From positions 1-18,120 of the forward strand of contig JAVBKF010000115.1 in the NCBI GenBank assembly GCA_031554215.1: DNA of 18,120 nucleotides, read 5' to 3'. The position numbers were made by a program, and so were the translations under genes. This stretch comes from JAVBKE01 sp031554215 (GTDB taxonomy: Bacteria > Bacillota > Bacilli > JARBTR01). Below are positions 1 through 7,322 of the stretch, one piece after another. Under the pieces are notes generated by a model. It saw only the letters and a program-made list of their open reading frames with translations, searched no databases and was not told the origin of the DNA. Positions within the stretch are counted from its first letter, which is position 1, and every line of letters starts with the position of its first letter.

Positions 1-39
1 CCCATGGTCATCTAGCTTACCAGCTGATTGTTTCCATTC

Positions 40-106
40 AAAAAAAGACGTATAAACTCTTATGCCTTGATCTTCTGATCTTGGCATTTAGTTTATCGTC
101 TTTTTT
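40..106. terminator. Long bidirectional terminator-like hairpin
   Basis: An A-rich arm at 40-57 (AAAAAAGACG, then ATAAACT) pairs with AGTTTATCGTCTTTTTT at 90-106, with one bulged T. The interior is itself palindromic (TGCC..GATC ttct GATC..GGCA). A-tract and T-tract flanks allow termination on either strand. It would separate pheT from whatever lies to the left. The first 39 bases are too short to assign to a gene. Confidence 0.6.
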
Positions 107-177
107 CGCTGGCTTCTAGGTGTCCGTGGTTTGACGCTTACTAATCCCCATATCAAAACAGTCCATTGAATGGTTCT

Positions 178-215
178 AAAAAAAAGGGTTCCTGCCATTT
201 TAGCAGAAACCCTTT
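178..215 (-). terminator. Intrinsic terminator of the pheT operon
   Basis: On the minus strand a GC-containing stem (AAAGGGTT-TCTGC paired with GCAGGAACCCTTT, one mismatch) is followed directly by a run of T. It begins 15 bases after the pheT stop codon, the expected place for the end of the ysgA-pheS-pheT transcript. Confidence 0.85.
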
Positions 216-230
216 ATGATTCATCTGTGA

Positions 231-2645
231 CTAAGCGCGCAAACTTGCACCGCATTTTGCTTGAACATGTTCAATGACTTCTTGATGAACACTGTTTACT
301 TCTTCGTCAGTCAATGTCTTGCTTGGATCAAAGTATCGTAGTGAGAAAGCAATTGATTTCTTACCGTCGTCAATATTTGCCCCTTCATAAATATCAAATA
401 TCAATACCTCTTTCAACATGCGCCCACCGGCTTTTTCAATTGTCTTCTTAATTTGCCCGGCCGTCATAGTTGCATCAACAACAAGCGCAATATCCCTTGA
501 AATTGACGGGAAACGAGGAATTTCTGAAAATTTAATTGGCCGAATTTTCACATCGAACATTTCTTGTAATGATAATTCAAATACATACGTATCCTTTAAG
601 TCTAATCGTTTAGCGACACGCGGATGAACTTGACCACAATAACCAATTCGCTTGCCATTTTGCAGCAGAATTTCTGCGGTCCGCCCCGGGTGCATGCCCT
701 CAAGTTCAACAGGTTTCCAGACGATGACTTTTGACAGTCCGAAAACGGAGAAAAGACTTTCTAGAATCCCTTTGACAACGAAGAAATCGACTGATTTCTT
801 CTCCCCTTGCCAGAGATGCGAGTGCCACATGCCCGTAAATGCACCAGCAATATGCTCCACTTCTTCTGGTAATCCAGTTTCATCATCTTTCAAATAAACA
901 GATCCCATCTCGAAAATAGCCAAATGGTCAATTTGTCTCGCTTTATTAAAGCGAAGCACCTCGAGCAGACTCGGGGCAATACTCTGCCTGAGTGTGCTAT
1001 GTTGCTCAGACATTGGCATCGCTAGGCTTACTTTCCCCAGTTCATAAAGACTAAATTGATCAGCTTGTCTATCGGAAACCAGTGAATAGGTCATCGTCTG
1101 ATTTAAACCAGCACTATTGAAGAATTTACGGACCGCCCTTCGTCGTGTCTGCACCGCAGTTAGACCTGTATACGCTGGTTGTGATTGTGGCAGTGTTTTA
1201 GGTAAGTTATCATAGCCATAGATACTGGCAATGTCTTCAATGATGTCCTCAGCAATTTGCAAGCTACGGCGCCTTGTTGGTACCTGAATCGTGAATTCTC
1301 CTGCATCAAGTTGGTACTCATATTGCAGCCTCGTGAGAATATCAGATACGGCTTCCTCCGATAAGTTCATACCAAGAATGGCATTTATTTTGGTCATCGT
1401 AACCGCAATTTCACGCTCATTTGTGTCAAGATGCCCGACAAGGACGGAACCTTCAGCCACTTCACCGCCAGCATATTCGTGTAATAGTGCTGCAGCTCTT
1501 TCTGCCGCTGCAACGACTTGATTTGGGTCAACACCCTTTTCAAAGCGGATGCTAGAATCTGAACGAATCCCGTGCTGTTTTGATGCCTGACGAATAGATT
1601 CTGCATCAAAATAAGCTGACTCAAGCACAACGGTTGTCGTGGCACTTGTTACTGCTGAATCAGCACCACCCATTACACCAGCAATCGCAAGTGGCGCACG
1701 GCCATTTGTTATCACCATCTGGCTACTAGATAACGTTCTTTCAACCTCATCGAGCGTAACAATCTTCTCATTATCCACTGCATTCCGAATCACGATCTCC
1801 TTTGAACCGATCCGGTCGTAATCAAAAGCATGTAACGGTTGACCATATTCCATTAAAACAAAGTTCGTGATATCAACGACATTATTATGTGGTCTAACAC
1901 CGCAGCCAATTAAGTAGGCCTGCATCCATAAAGGGGACGGACCTATTTTGACATTTCTTATTACTTTTGCAATATACAATGGATTTTCACTGGTTTGCAC
2001 CTGTACGGAAATGAGTTCACTGGCTTTTTCATTTGAACATGGATATGTGACAGCTGGAAATGTTGTTGGCTTTGATAGTATTGCACCGACTTCAAAGGCG
2101 ACGCCCATCATATTCAAGCAATCATTCCGGTTCGGTGTCAGCCCAAGTTCAATCACGGCATCATGAAGTCCTAATGCGGCAACCGCGTCTGTACCGACTG
2201 GTATCCCTGTAGGGAATACATATATACCTGTGGCAAACTCTTTTGGTGTTAGCTTCGCATCAACACCCAATTCCGCAAGTGAGCAAATCATCCCACTCGA
2301 TTCCTGACCACGGAGATTTCCTTGTTTAATTTTGAACCCACCAGGAAGGACAGCACCAACGAGCGCTACTGGAACAAGTTGCCCTGCAGCAACGTTTGCT
2401 GCTCCACAGACAATCTGAACAGGCGCAGCTTCGCCAACATCTACTTGGCAAACGCGCAGTTTATCGGCATCCGGGTGTTTTTCACAACTAAGCACATGCC
2501 CTACGACCACTTTCTTAATCGATAAGCCCGTTGTGTTCACTGATTCTACTTCAATTCCGCCTTTGGTAATTTTCTCCGATAAACTTTCAGGTGTTTCACC
2601 TGTGAGATCAACAAACTCTTTTAACCAATTATAAGACACGAACAT
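231..2645 (-). CDS. pheT: Phenylalanine--tRNA ligase beta subunit
   Basis: Beta subunit of the alpha2-beta2 phenylalanyl-tRNA synthetase, which charges tRNA-Phe in the cytoplasm. The 804-residue product has the usual bacterial length. It starts MFVSYNWLKEF and carries an EMAP-II/tRNA-binding-like domain near residues 40-150 (HPDADKLRVCQVDVG). B3/B4 (editing-type) and B5 domains follow in the middle (for example RPHNNVVDITNF and LTPNRNDCLN). The C-terminus is a ferredoxin-fold anticodon-binding domain from about residue 710 (FPSISRDIALVVD). The ATG is preceded by GGAGGGG at 2653-2659. It lies 40 nt downstream of pheS, as in nearly all bacteria, and a strong terminator follows. No disruption is seen. 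The assignment is certain at family level. Confidence 0.98.
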   Translation of the reverse strand: MFVSYNWLKEFVDLTGETPESLSEKITKGGIEVESVNTTGLSIKKVVVGHVLSCEKHPDADKLRVCQVDVGEAAPVQIVCGAANVAAGQLVPVALVGAVLPGGFKIKQGNLRGQESSGMICSLAELGVDAKLTPKEFATGIYVFPTGIPVGTDAVAALGLHDAVIELGLTPNRNDCLNMMGVAFEVGAILSKPTTFPAVTYPCSNEKASELISVQVQTSENPLYIAKVIRNVKIGPSPLWMQAYLIGCGVRPHNNVVDITNFVLMEYGQPLHAFDYDRIGSKEIVIRNAVDNEKIVTLDEVERTLSSSQMVITNGRAPLAIAGVMGGADSAVTSATTTVVLESAYFDAESIRQASKQHGIRSDSSIRFEKGVDPNQVVAAAERAAALLHEYAGGEVAEGSVLVGHLDTNEREIAVTMTKINAILGMNLSEEAVSDILTRLQYEYQLDAGEFTIQVPTRRRSLQIAEDIIEDIASIYGYDNLPKTLPQSQPAYTGLTAVQTRRRAVRKFFNSAGLNQTMTYSLVSDRQADQFSLYELGKVSLAMPMSEQHSTLRQSIAPSLLEVLRFNKARQIDHLAIFEMGSVYLKDDETGLPEEVEHIAGAFTGMWHSHLWQGEKKSVDFFVVKGILESLFSVFGLSKVIVWKPVELEGMHPGRTAEILLQNGKRIGYCGQVHPRVAKRLDLKDTYVFELSLQEMFDVKIRPIKFSEIPRFPSISRDIALVVDATMTAGQIKKTIEKAGGRMLKEVLIFDIYEGANIDDGKKSIAFSLRYFDPSKTLTDEEVNSVHQEVIEHVQAKCGASLRA

Positions 2646-2685
2646 ATATAAACCCCTCCGATTTCACTAAAGTCTGTATCAATGA

Positions 2686-3723
2686 TTAGCTATGCTTTCT
2701 AAATTGAGATAAGAAGCGCATATCGTTCACATAAAATGCACGAATATCTGTAATCCCGTAGCGAAGAATCGCAATTCTTTCAACGCCCATCCCAAAGGCA
2801 AAACCAGTATACCGTTCTGGATCAAAACCAGCCATGCGTAGTACATTTGGATGAACCATACCAGCCCCTAGAATTTCGATCCAACCAGTTTGCTTACAGG
2901 TCGAACAACCTTTTCCAATGCAAAAATTACATGAAACATCCACTTCAACAGATGGCGAAGTAAACGGAAAGAAGCTTGGACGAAGCCTAATTTCTCGTTC
3001 TTCTCCAAAAACTTTTTTAACAAATAAATCAAGTGTCCCTTTTAGATCGCTCATTGAAATATTCTCATCAACAACCAAACCTTCAATTTGCATAAATTGG
3101 TGCGAATGGGTCGCATCATCATCATCACGACGGTATGTTTTACCTGGACAAATAATCTTTACTGGTCCCTGACCTTGCTTCGCAAGAAGCGTCCGAACTT
3201 GTACCGGTGACGTGTGTGTCCGTAGTAAAATCTCATCATTTACATAGAATGTATCTTGCATATCACGGGCAGGATGCCCTTTTGGCAAATTCAACATTTC
3301 AAAATTGTAGTAATCACTTTCTACTTCAGGACCCTCTTCAACCGTATAGCCCATTGAAATAAATTGATCTTCAATTTCTTCAATCATTCTCGTCAATGGG
3401 TGAAAAGTCCCCGGGCGTATCGGCGAACCTGGCAAAGAAATATCAATCGTTTCCATCGCTAGTTGTGCATTCATCTCTTTGAGTTCGAGCTCATCTAGTT
3501 TCTTCTCGACAACTTGGTTGACATCCTCTTTCAACTGATTCACTAGTTGCCCGATTTTCGGTCTCTCCTCAGCGGGATAGTTCGCAAGCCCTTTCATCAG
3601 TGAAGTAATTGGCCCTTTTTTTCCTAAAAAAGTAACTCTTAAATCATTTAGTTCTTTCATTGTTGTTGCACTTGCAATTTTTACGTTGGCTTCTTGTTTC
3701 AGCCCATCTAATGCTTCTTTCAT
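2686..3723 (-). CDS. pheS: Phenylalanine--tRNA ligase alpha subunit
   Basis: Catalytic alpha subunit of phenylalanyl-tRNA synthetase: it activates phenylalanine with ATP and transfers it to tRNA-Phe together with PheT. At 345 residues it has the normal Bacillus length. An N-terminal coiled-coil region (about residues 1-90, rich in K, E and L) precedes the class II catalytic core. The core shows motif 2 (YRRDDDDATHSHQFMQIEG), the phenylalanine-pocket region, and motif 3 near the C-terminus (FGMGVERIAILRYGI). A four-cysteine stretch (CNFCIGKGCSTC) sits before the active-site segment GWIEILGAGMVHP. The ATG follows a GGGGG-containing ribosome binding site at 3731-3735. Only 43 nt separate it from the upstream ysgA stop, so it is probably read from the ysgA promoter. 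Confidence 0.98.
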   Translation of the reverse strand: MKEALDGLKQEANVKIASATTMKELNDLRVTFLGKKGPITSLMKGLANYPAEERPKIGQLVNQLKEDVNQVVEKKLDELELKEMNAQLAMETIDISLPGSPIRPGTFHPLTRMIEEIEDQFISMGYTVEEGPEVESDYYNFEMLNLPKGHPARDMQDTFYVNDEILLRTHTSPVQVRTLLAKQGQGPVKIICPGKTYRRDDDDATHSHQFMQIEGLVVDENISMSDLKGTLDLFVKKVFGEEREIRLRPSFFPFTSPSVEVDVSCNFCIGKGCSTCKQTGWIEILGAGMVHPNVLRMAGFDPERYTGFAFGMGVERIAILRYGITDIRAFYVNDMRFLSQFRKHS

Positions 3724-3766
3724 TTCAAATCCCCCATTATTTCAATCAAATTAACCTGTAAAGCAA

Positions 3767-4534
3767 TTACGATAGTTCATTATGTTCAATTAAATGGTAA
3801 AGTAAAACTGCTGTTGCGACTGATACATTTAATGACTCAGCTTGTCCTCTCATTGGCACAAAGAGACTTTGGTCTGCTTCTTGCAGTAGCTGCCTAGAGA
3901 CACCACTTCCCTCATTCCCAACAATCAATGCAAATCGAGAGGGTGCTTTAAGCGAGAAAACAGATTGTCCATTGGTGAGTGCCGTCCCGAAAACCGGAAT
4001 TGTTTGCTTCTTTAAATGAGCAATAGCAGCTTGCAAGTTGGCCGAAATGACAGGTAAGTGAAAAAGACTGCCTTGTGTTGCCCGGATTGTTTTATCATTG
4101 TATACATCGACACATCCTTCACCTAGGATGACAGCATCAACGCCTACAGCATCAGCTGTTCTAATGATTGACCCAAGGTTTCCAGGGTCTTGCAAAGCAT
4201 CCACGAGCAAAAAAGTCTGATGTTGTTGCCAGTCGAGGTACTCTACTTGTTTTCTGCAAACTGCAAACACATGCTGTGACACCTTCGTCTGAGAGAGCAT
4301 CTCCGCAATTGGCTCATTGACCTCGAATAGGGAAACACCACTTACATCCCATTCAGTTGGTAACCGTGCGCCAATACAAAAAATGACCTCTGAAACCACC
4401 TTTGCTCGTAATGCTTCTTCGACTAAATGGAACCCTTCGACTAGGAAATTCCCTGAATCATCTCTTGCTTTTCTACTATGTAACTTGTGCCAGCTTTTCA
4501 CTCGCCTGTTTTGTTTAGAATCAATGGATTGCAA
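3767..4534 (-). CDS. ysgA: TrmH/SpoU-family RNA 2'-O-methyltransferase (YsgA-like)
   Basis: SPOUT-class methyltransferase that uses S-adenosylmethionine to methylate a ribose 2'-OH in RNA; the exact target (rRNA or tRNA) cannot be read from sequence. The 255-residue product has an N-terminal substrate-binding region (RNRVK-like start, GNFLVEGFHLVEEAL). The SpoU knot motifs follow: motif 1 DPGNLGSIIRTADAVG, motif 2 ALIVGNEGSGVS, motif 3 RGQAESLNVSVA. The start is a TTG codon (4532-4534): AGGTGA at 4542-4547 sits 7 nt upstream and no ATG fits. The order ysgA-pheS-pheT, with sspI divergent, matches Bacillus subtilis. It is the first gene of the operon here. Confidence 0.93.
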   Translation of the reverse strand: MQSIDSKQNRRVKSWHKLHSRKARDDSGNFLVEGFHLVEEALRAKVVSEVIFCIGARLPTEWDVSGVSLFEVNEPIAEMLSQTKVSQHVFAVCRKQVEYLDWQQHQTFLLVDALQDPGNLGSIIRTADAVGVDAVILGEGCVDVYNDKTIRATQGSLFHLPVISANLQAAIAHLKKQTIPVFGTALTNGQSVFSLKAPSRFALIVGNEGSGVSRQLLQEADQSLFVPMRGQAESLNVSVATAVLLYHLIEHNELS

Positions 4535-4587
4535 ATCCTGTTCACCTACGCTTTTACAAAGAGTTTCAAAATTTTGTTTGTTCGTTC

Positions 4588-4616
4588 ATTATAACGAATT
4601 TCATCTGAATAAAAAA
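4588..4616 (-). promoter_or_regulatory. Putative sigma-A promoter of ysgA-pheS-pheT
   Basis: A perfect TATAAT lies on the minus strand (plus-strand ATTATA at 4588-4593), about 45 nt upstream of the ysgA ribosome binding site. The -35 region is only T-rich, so the call rests on the -10. The -10 is embedded in an interrupted inverted repeat, TTCGTT-n6-AACGAA (4581-4598), which could be an operator or chance. Confidence 0.45.
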
Positions 4617-4638
4617 GTTAGAATTGAAAAAACTATTA
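4606..4638 (+). promoter_or_regulatory. Possible sigma-G (forespore) promoter of sspI
   Basis: TGAATA at 4606-4611 matches the sigma-G -35 element, and ACTATTA at 4632-4638 partly resembles the CATnnTA -10. The spacing (20 nt) is longer than the usual 17-18, so this is tentative. Family knowledge: sspI in B. subtilis is transcribed by forespore sigma-G. Confidence 0.3.
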
Positions 4639-4665
4639 GAAAGAATGAATCTTTGGAGGATTATG

Positions 4666-4872
4666 ATGAACTTAGATATCCGAAAAGCGGTAAAAGCAAA
4701 CGTCAAGGGCAATAGCAATACTGATTTTCAAGCAGTCATCGAGGACGCTATCGAAAACGGTGAAGAGAAGGTGCTACCAGGTCTTGGTGTTCTCCTAGAA
4801 ATGATCTGGGAAAGTGCGACACCTGAAAGTAAACAAACCATGCTGACTTCGCTCGAGTCGTCTGCAAAGTAA
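4666..4872 (+). CDS. sspI: Small acid-soluble spore protein I
   Basis: Minor small acid-soluble protein made in the forespore and packaged in the spore core; its precise role is unknown. The 68-residue product starts MNLDIRKAVKANVKGN and contains the family core GEEKVLPGLGVLLEMIW, close to SspI (about 70 residues). The frame is open further upstream (to 4624), but GGAGG at 4655-4659 and the family N-terminus select ATG 4666; an ATG directly before it at 4663 is the alternative, with tighter spacing. It is the only plus-strand gene in the window and is divergent from ysgA, as in B. subtilis. Just past the stop is a short palindrome (TGTTTGCC/GGCAAACA) without a T-run. Confidence 0.95.
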   Translation: MNLDIRKAVKANVKGNSNTDFQAVIEDAIENGEEKVLPGLGVLLEMIWESATPESKQTMLTSLESSAK

Positions 4873-4962
4873 CATTTGTTTGCCGAGGCAAACAGGAGCA
4901 TGCACCGAAATCTTATTCAAAATTGTAGACATCCGGCACAGATACCCCACTTTATAAAATGA

Positions 4963-4995
4963 AAAAACGATACAGTTGAAAAAGTATCGTTTTTC
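4963..4995. terminator. Bidirectional terminator between sspI and the ynbB-like gene
   Basis: A perfect 11-bp stem, AAAAACGATAC (4963-4973) with GTATCGTTTTT (4984-4994), is flanked by A on the left and T on the right. It lies between convergent genes (sspI plus, ynbB-like minus), so it can end both transcripts. Confidence 0.85.
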
Positions 4996-5057
4996 TTTTG
5001 TAGTGGGCTCAAATCACTTTTCGTGTACAAATCAGAATTCTTCATCTAAGCACCAAG

Positions 5058-6308
5058 TCAGCAGATAGGTACTTCTTGGACAATAGCCTGAACTGCTTTG
5101 GATACGGCAATCTTTACATGAGCATATGTTAATCCGCCTTGCACATAAGTTGTGAACGGCGCCCTCAGTGGACCATCAGCTGTCAGTTCGATACTAGCAC
5201 CTTGAATAAAGGTACCCGCCGCCATAATCACATCATCCTCATATCCAGGCATGTAGGCAGGATATGGTGTTACATGTGAGTTGATAGGCGAGCCGAATTG
5301 AATTTGCTGACAGAATCGAATCATTTTATCCCGGTCGTTGAAACTCACAGCTTGGACAATATCCGTTCGCTGGTCATCCCACTTTGGATAGGTTTCAAAG
5401 CCTAATTCGCCAAGTAACGCTGAGGTGAAAATAGCGCCTTTGATTGCTTCGCCCACCACATGTGGCGCTAAGAAAAAACCTTGATACATCTCAAGCAGGC
5501 TATACAGTGATGCCCCAGCTTCTGCACCGATACCCGGTGTTGTTAAACGGTAAGCACATTTTTCAACAAGCTCTTTTTTACCTACGATATAGCCGCCTGT
5601 TTTCGCAAGCCCTCCGCCCGGATTTTTGATCAATGAACCAGCCATTAGGTCTGCACCAACATCTGTTGGTTCAAGCGTTTCAGCAAATTCACCATAACAA
5701 TTATCAACGAACACGACAAGATCAGCTCGTTTTGATTTGACAAAACGAATCATTTCTCCAATTTCAGCAACGGTAAAAGAAGGTCTATTTTCATAACCAC
5801 GAGACCGCTGAATACCGATAACCTTCGTTTCTGGCTTAATCGCCTCCGCAATCGCAGTAAAGTTCACATGATGATTGTCCAGTGGAACTGCCTGAAAAGA
5901 AATATTAAATTCTTTTAAAGAGCCGATCCCATTGCCACGAATGCCGACCACTTCTTCCAGTGTGTCATAAGGCTTACCTGTTATGTAGAGCAGTTCATCA
6001 CCAGGTCTGAGTAAGCCAAATAAGCAAGTTGAAATGGCGTGCGTTCCTGATATAATTTGTGGTCTGACAAGCCCAGCCTCTGCATGAAAAACGGAAGCAT
6101 ATAGTTTCTCGAGCGTATCGCGACCATGATCATCATAGCCATAGCCTGTTGAAGGAGTGAAATGAGAATCGCTCACCTTGTTCTCCTGAAATGCCTGCAA
6201 CATTTTCTCCGTATTTTTTGTCACATTCTCATCTACAACAGCGAGTAACGGCTTAATCCTTGCCTCTATTGTTGAAACCATTTGTTCTATGCTCATGTCT
6301 ATCATCAT
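5058..6308 (-). CDS. ynbB: Methionine gamma-lyase-family PLP enzyme (YnbB/'aluminum resistance' family)
   Basis: Fold-type I pyridoxal-phosphate protein of the Met_gamma_lyase family, often annotated as aluminum resistance protein; the physiological substrate is not established. The 416-residue product matches YnbB in length. Visible features are the N-terminal family pattern TGYGYDDHGRDTLE (residues 54-67), VRPQIISGTHAI, the PLP-nitrogen aspartate in VDNCYGE (D202), and the Schiff-base lysine in GSLIKNPGGGLAKTGG (K228). Two adjacent ATG codons (6306-6308 and 6303-6305) follow GGAG at 6313-6316; the second has better spacing. It lies 17 nt after the divIB stop and is probably co-transcribed with it. 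In B. subtilis ynbB sits beside glnR, so this location is unusual. Confidence 0.9.
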   Translation of the reverse strand: MMIDMSIEQMVSTIEARIKPLLAVVDENVTKNTEKMLQAFQENKVSDSHFTPSTGYGYDDHGRDTLEKLYASVFHAEAGLVRPQIISGTHAISTCLFGLLRPGDELLYITGKPYDTLEEVVGIRGNGIGSLKEFNISFQAVPLDNHHVNFTAIAEAIKPETKVIGIQRSRGYENRPSFTVAEIGEMIRFVKSKRADLVVFVDNCYGEFAETLEPTDVGADLMAGSLIKNPGGGLAKTGGYIVGKKELVEKCAYRLTTPGIGAEAGASLYSLLEMYQGFFLAPHVVGEAIKGAIFTSALLGELGFETYPKWDDQRTDIVQAVSFNDRDKMIRFCQQIQFGSPINSHVTPYPAYMPGYEDDVIMAAGTFIQGASIELTADGPLRAPFTTYVQGGLTYAHVKIAVSKAVQAIVQEVPIC

Positions 6309-6325
6309 TGTACTCCAAACTACAT

Positions 6326-7066
6326 TTAATAAGGGGTGAAATAAGCCCCCACTTCAATATCAATAACGCCTTTAGTCTCAGGTGGTGAAATATTTGCAAC
6401 AATATTTGTGTAATAGCTCATTTTCTCAGCTAAATCTGTAATAGAGCCAACAACCTTCATCCCATCACTCATATATAAATAGATATGTGTTGGATCCTGT
6501 TCACTAGGATCATAGTGCACTTCAGAAATTAAATTCATCACTTCCTTAGGCATTTCATTTAGCTGTTCCGCAAGTTTTTCTAAATATTGATCCTGTTGGA
6601 AATTATACAAGATTGGCAGAGCAGTTGGTGTTTTTGTGGCAGATTTCTTAATCACCAAGCCACTTTCAAGCACAGGTATATAGACATCGCCTTCTTTGAT
6701 GTAACCAATGATTCCGTTCTCTTCTACCTCAATGACGAGCTTATTTGGATACTGTTTATCCATCGTCACATTTTTAATTTCTTCATGTGCTTCGATTTTC
6801 TCAGTTACTCTTTTCTTACTCAGTGTAATGAAAAAATCATCTCCCTGAATCTCACTCCACTCGGTAATCTCTTCATCTGATAAGTACTGATTCCCTGTTA
6901 CTTCGATGTGACTAACTTGACTATAAGAAGAACTAAAATAAACAACCAAGGTGATTAAAATAAAGAAACTAATTAATAAAATCACTAATTGTATTCTTGT
7001 TTTTCTTTTTCTTCTCTCTTTTAGTTTTGGTATTCTATCTTCAATTGATACGATATTTTTCTTCAT
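6326..7066 (-). CDS. divIB: Cell division protein DivIB (FtsQ family)
   Basis: Bitopic membrane protein of the divisome that forms the FtsQ/DivIB-FtsL-DivIC complex and supports septal wall synthesis. The 246-residue product has a basic cytoplasmic N-terminus (SIEDRIPKLKERRKRK) and one transmembrane segment at about residues 25-45. A POTRA domain follows (VSHIEVTGNQYLSDEEI onward, to about 115), then the beta domain ending in GVIDIEVGAYF. It closely parallels B. subtilis DivIB, which begins with a similar IEERIPK motif. An in-frame TTG 18 nt upstream exists, but ATG 7066 is preceded by CAGGTG. The usual neighbours (murG, murB, ylxW) are absent. An extended -10 promoter with a palindrome lies directly upstream. 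Confidence 0.93.
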   Translation of the reverse strand: MKKNIVSIEDRIPKLKERRKRKTRIQLVILLISFFILITLVVYFSSSYSQVSHIEVTGNQYLSDEEITEWSEIQGDDFFITLSKKRVTEKIEAHEEIKNVTMDKQYPNKLVIEVEENGIIGYIKEGDVYIPVLESGLVIKKSATKTPTALPILYNFQQDQYLEKLAEQLNEMPKEVMNLISEVHYDPSEQDPTHIYLYMSDGMKVVGSITDLAEKMSYYTNIVANISPPETKGVIDIEVGAYFTPY

Positions 7067-7092
7067 GCCTGCACCTGTTCCCAACGAAAATA

Positions 7093-7114
7093 GATGATAA
7101 CAATTGTTATCATC
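7093..7114. promoter_or_regulatory. Perfect 22-bp palindrome, putative operator for divIB
   Basis: The half-site GATGATAACAA (7093-7103) is followed by its exact reverse complement to 7114. It lies about +7 to +28 relative to the start predicted from the -10 at 7128-7133, and upstream of the divIB ribosome binding site: a typical repressor position. The TGATAAC/GTTATCA half-sites resemble Fur-type boxes, but the 4-bp spacing differs. As RNA it could form an 8-bp AU-rich hairpin with loop CAAUUG. Confidence 0.6.
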
Positions 7115-7127
7115 TGAGTGTAGCTTT

Positions 7128-7158
7128 ATTATACCATATCTGAGCCCGTAGATTTCAA
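7128..7158 (-). promoter_or_regulatory. Sigma-A promoter of divIB-ynbB (extended -10)
   Basis: The minus strand reads TGGTATAAT, an extended -10 with perfect TATAAT (plus 7128-7133). A TTGAAA -35 (plus 7153-7158) lies 19 nt away, longer than optimal but tolerable with an extended -10. Start is expected near 7121. From here to spoVD (7159-7322) I see no gene and no clear terminator. Confidence 0.65.
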
Positions 7159-7322
7159 GAGGTATGTGTGAATTTTACAGCCTTTCTCCGGCGTCATACG
7201 CTCGCACTTTATCTATTGGTACTGTGTAATGTGTTCACTTTGGCAATAATTGATGACTGCATGAGAGGCTCTATCACATTCCTTTACAGACCTCACTGTT
7301 TGCAGCTATAGTACCAAATTAT

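Noticed and set aside
1..39. Possible 3' end of a plus-strand gene (rnhC is convergent with pheT in B. subtilis)
   Set aside because: The visible stretch is too short to recognise any product.
4877..4894. Palindrome TGTTTGCC/GGCAAACA after sspI as a terminator
   Set aside because: It has only a 2-nt loop and no T-run. The terminator at 4963-4995 is far better.
7216..7317. Inverted 8-mers TTGGTACT (7216-7223) and AGTACCAA (7310-7317) flanking the spoVD-divIB gap
   Set aside because: The arms do not extend, have no direct-repeat flanks and no element lies between them; probably chance.
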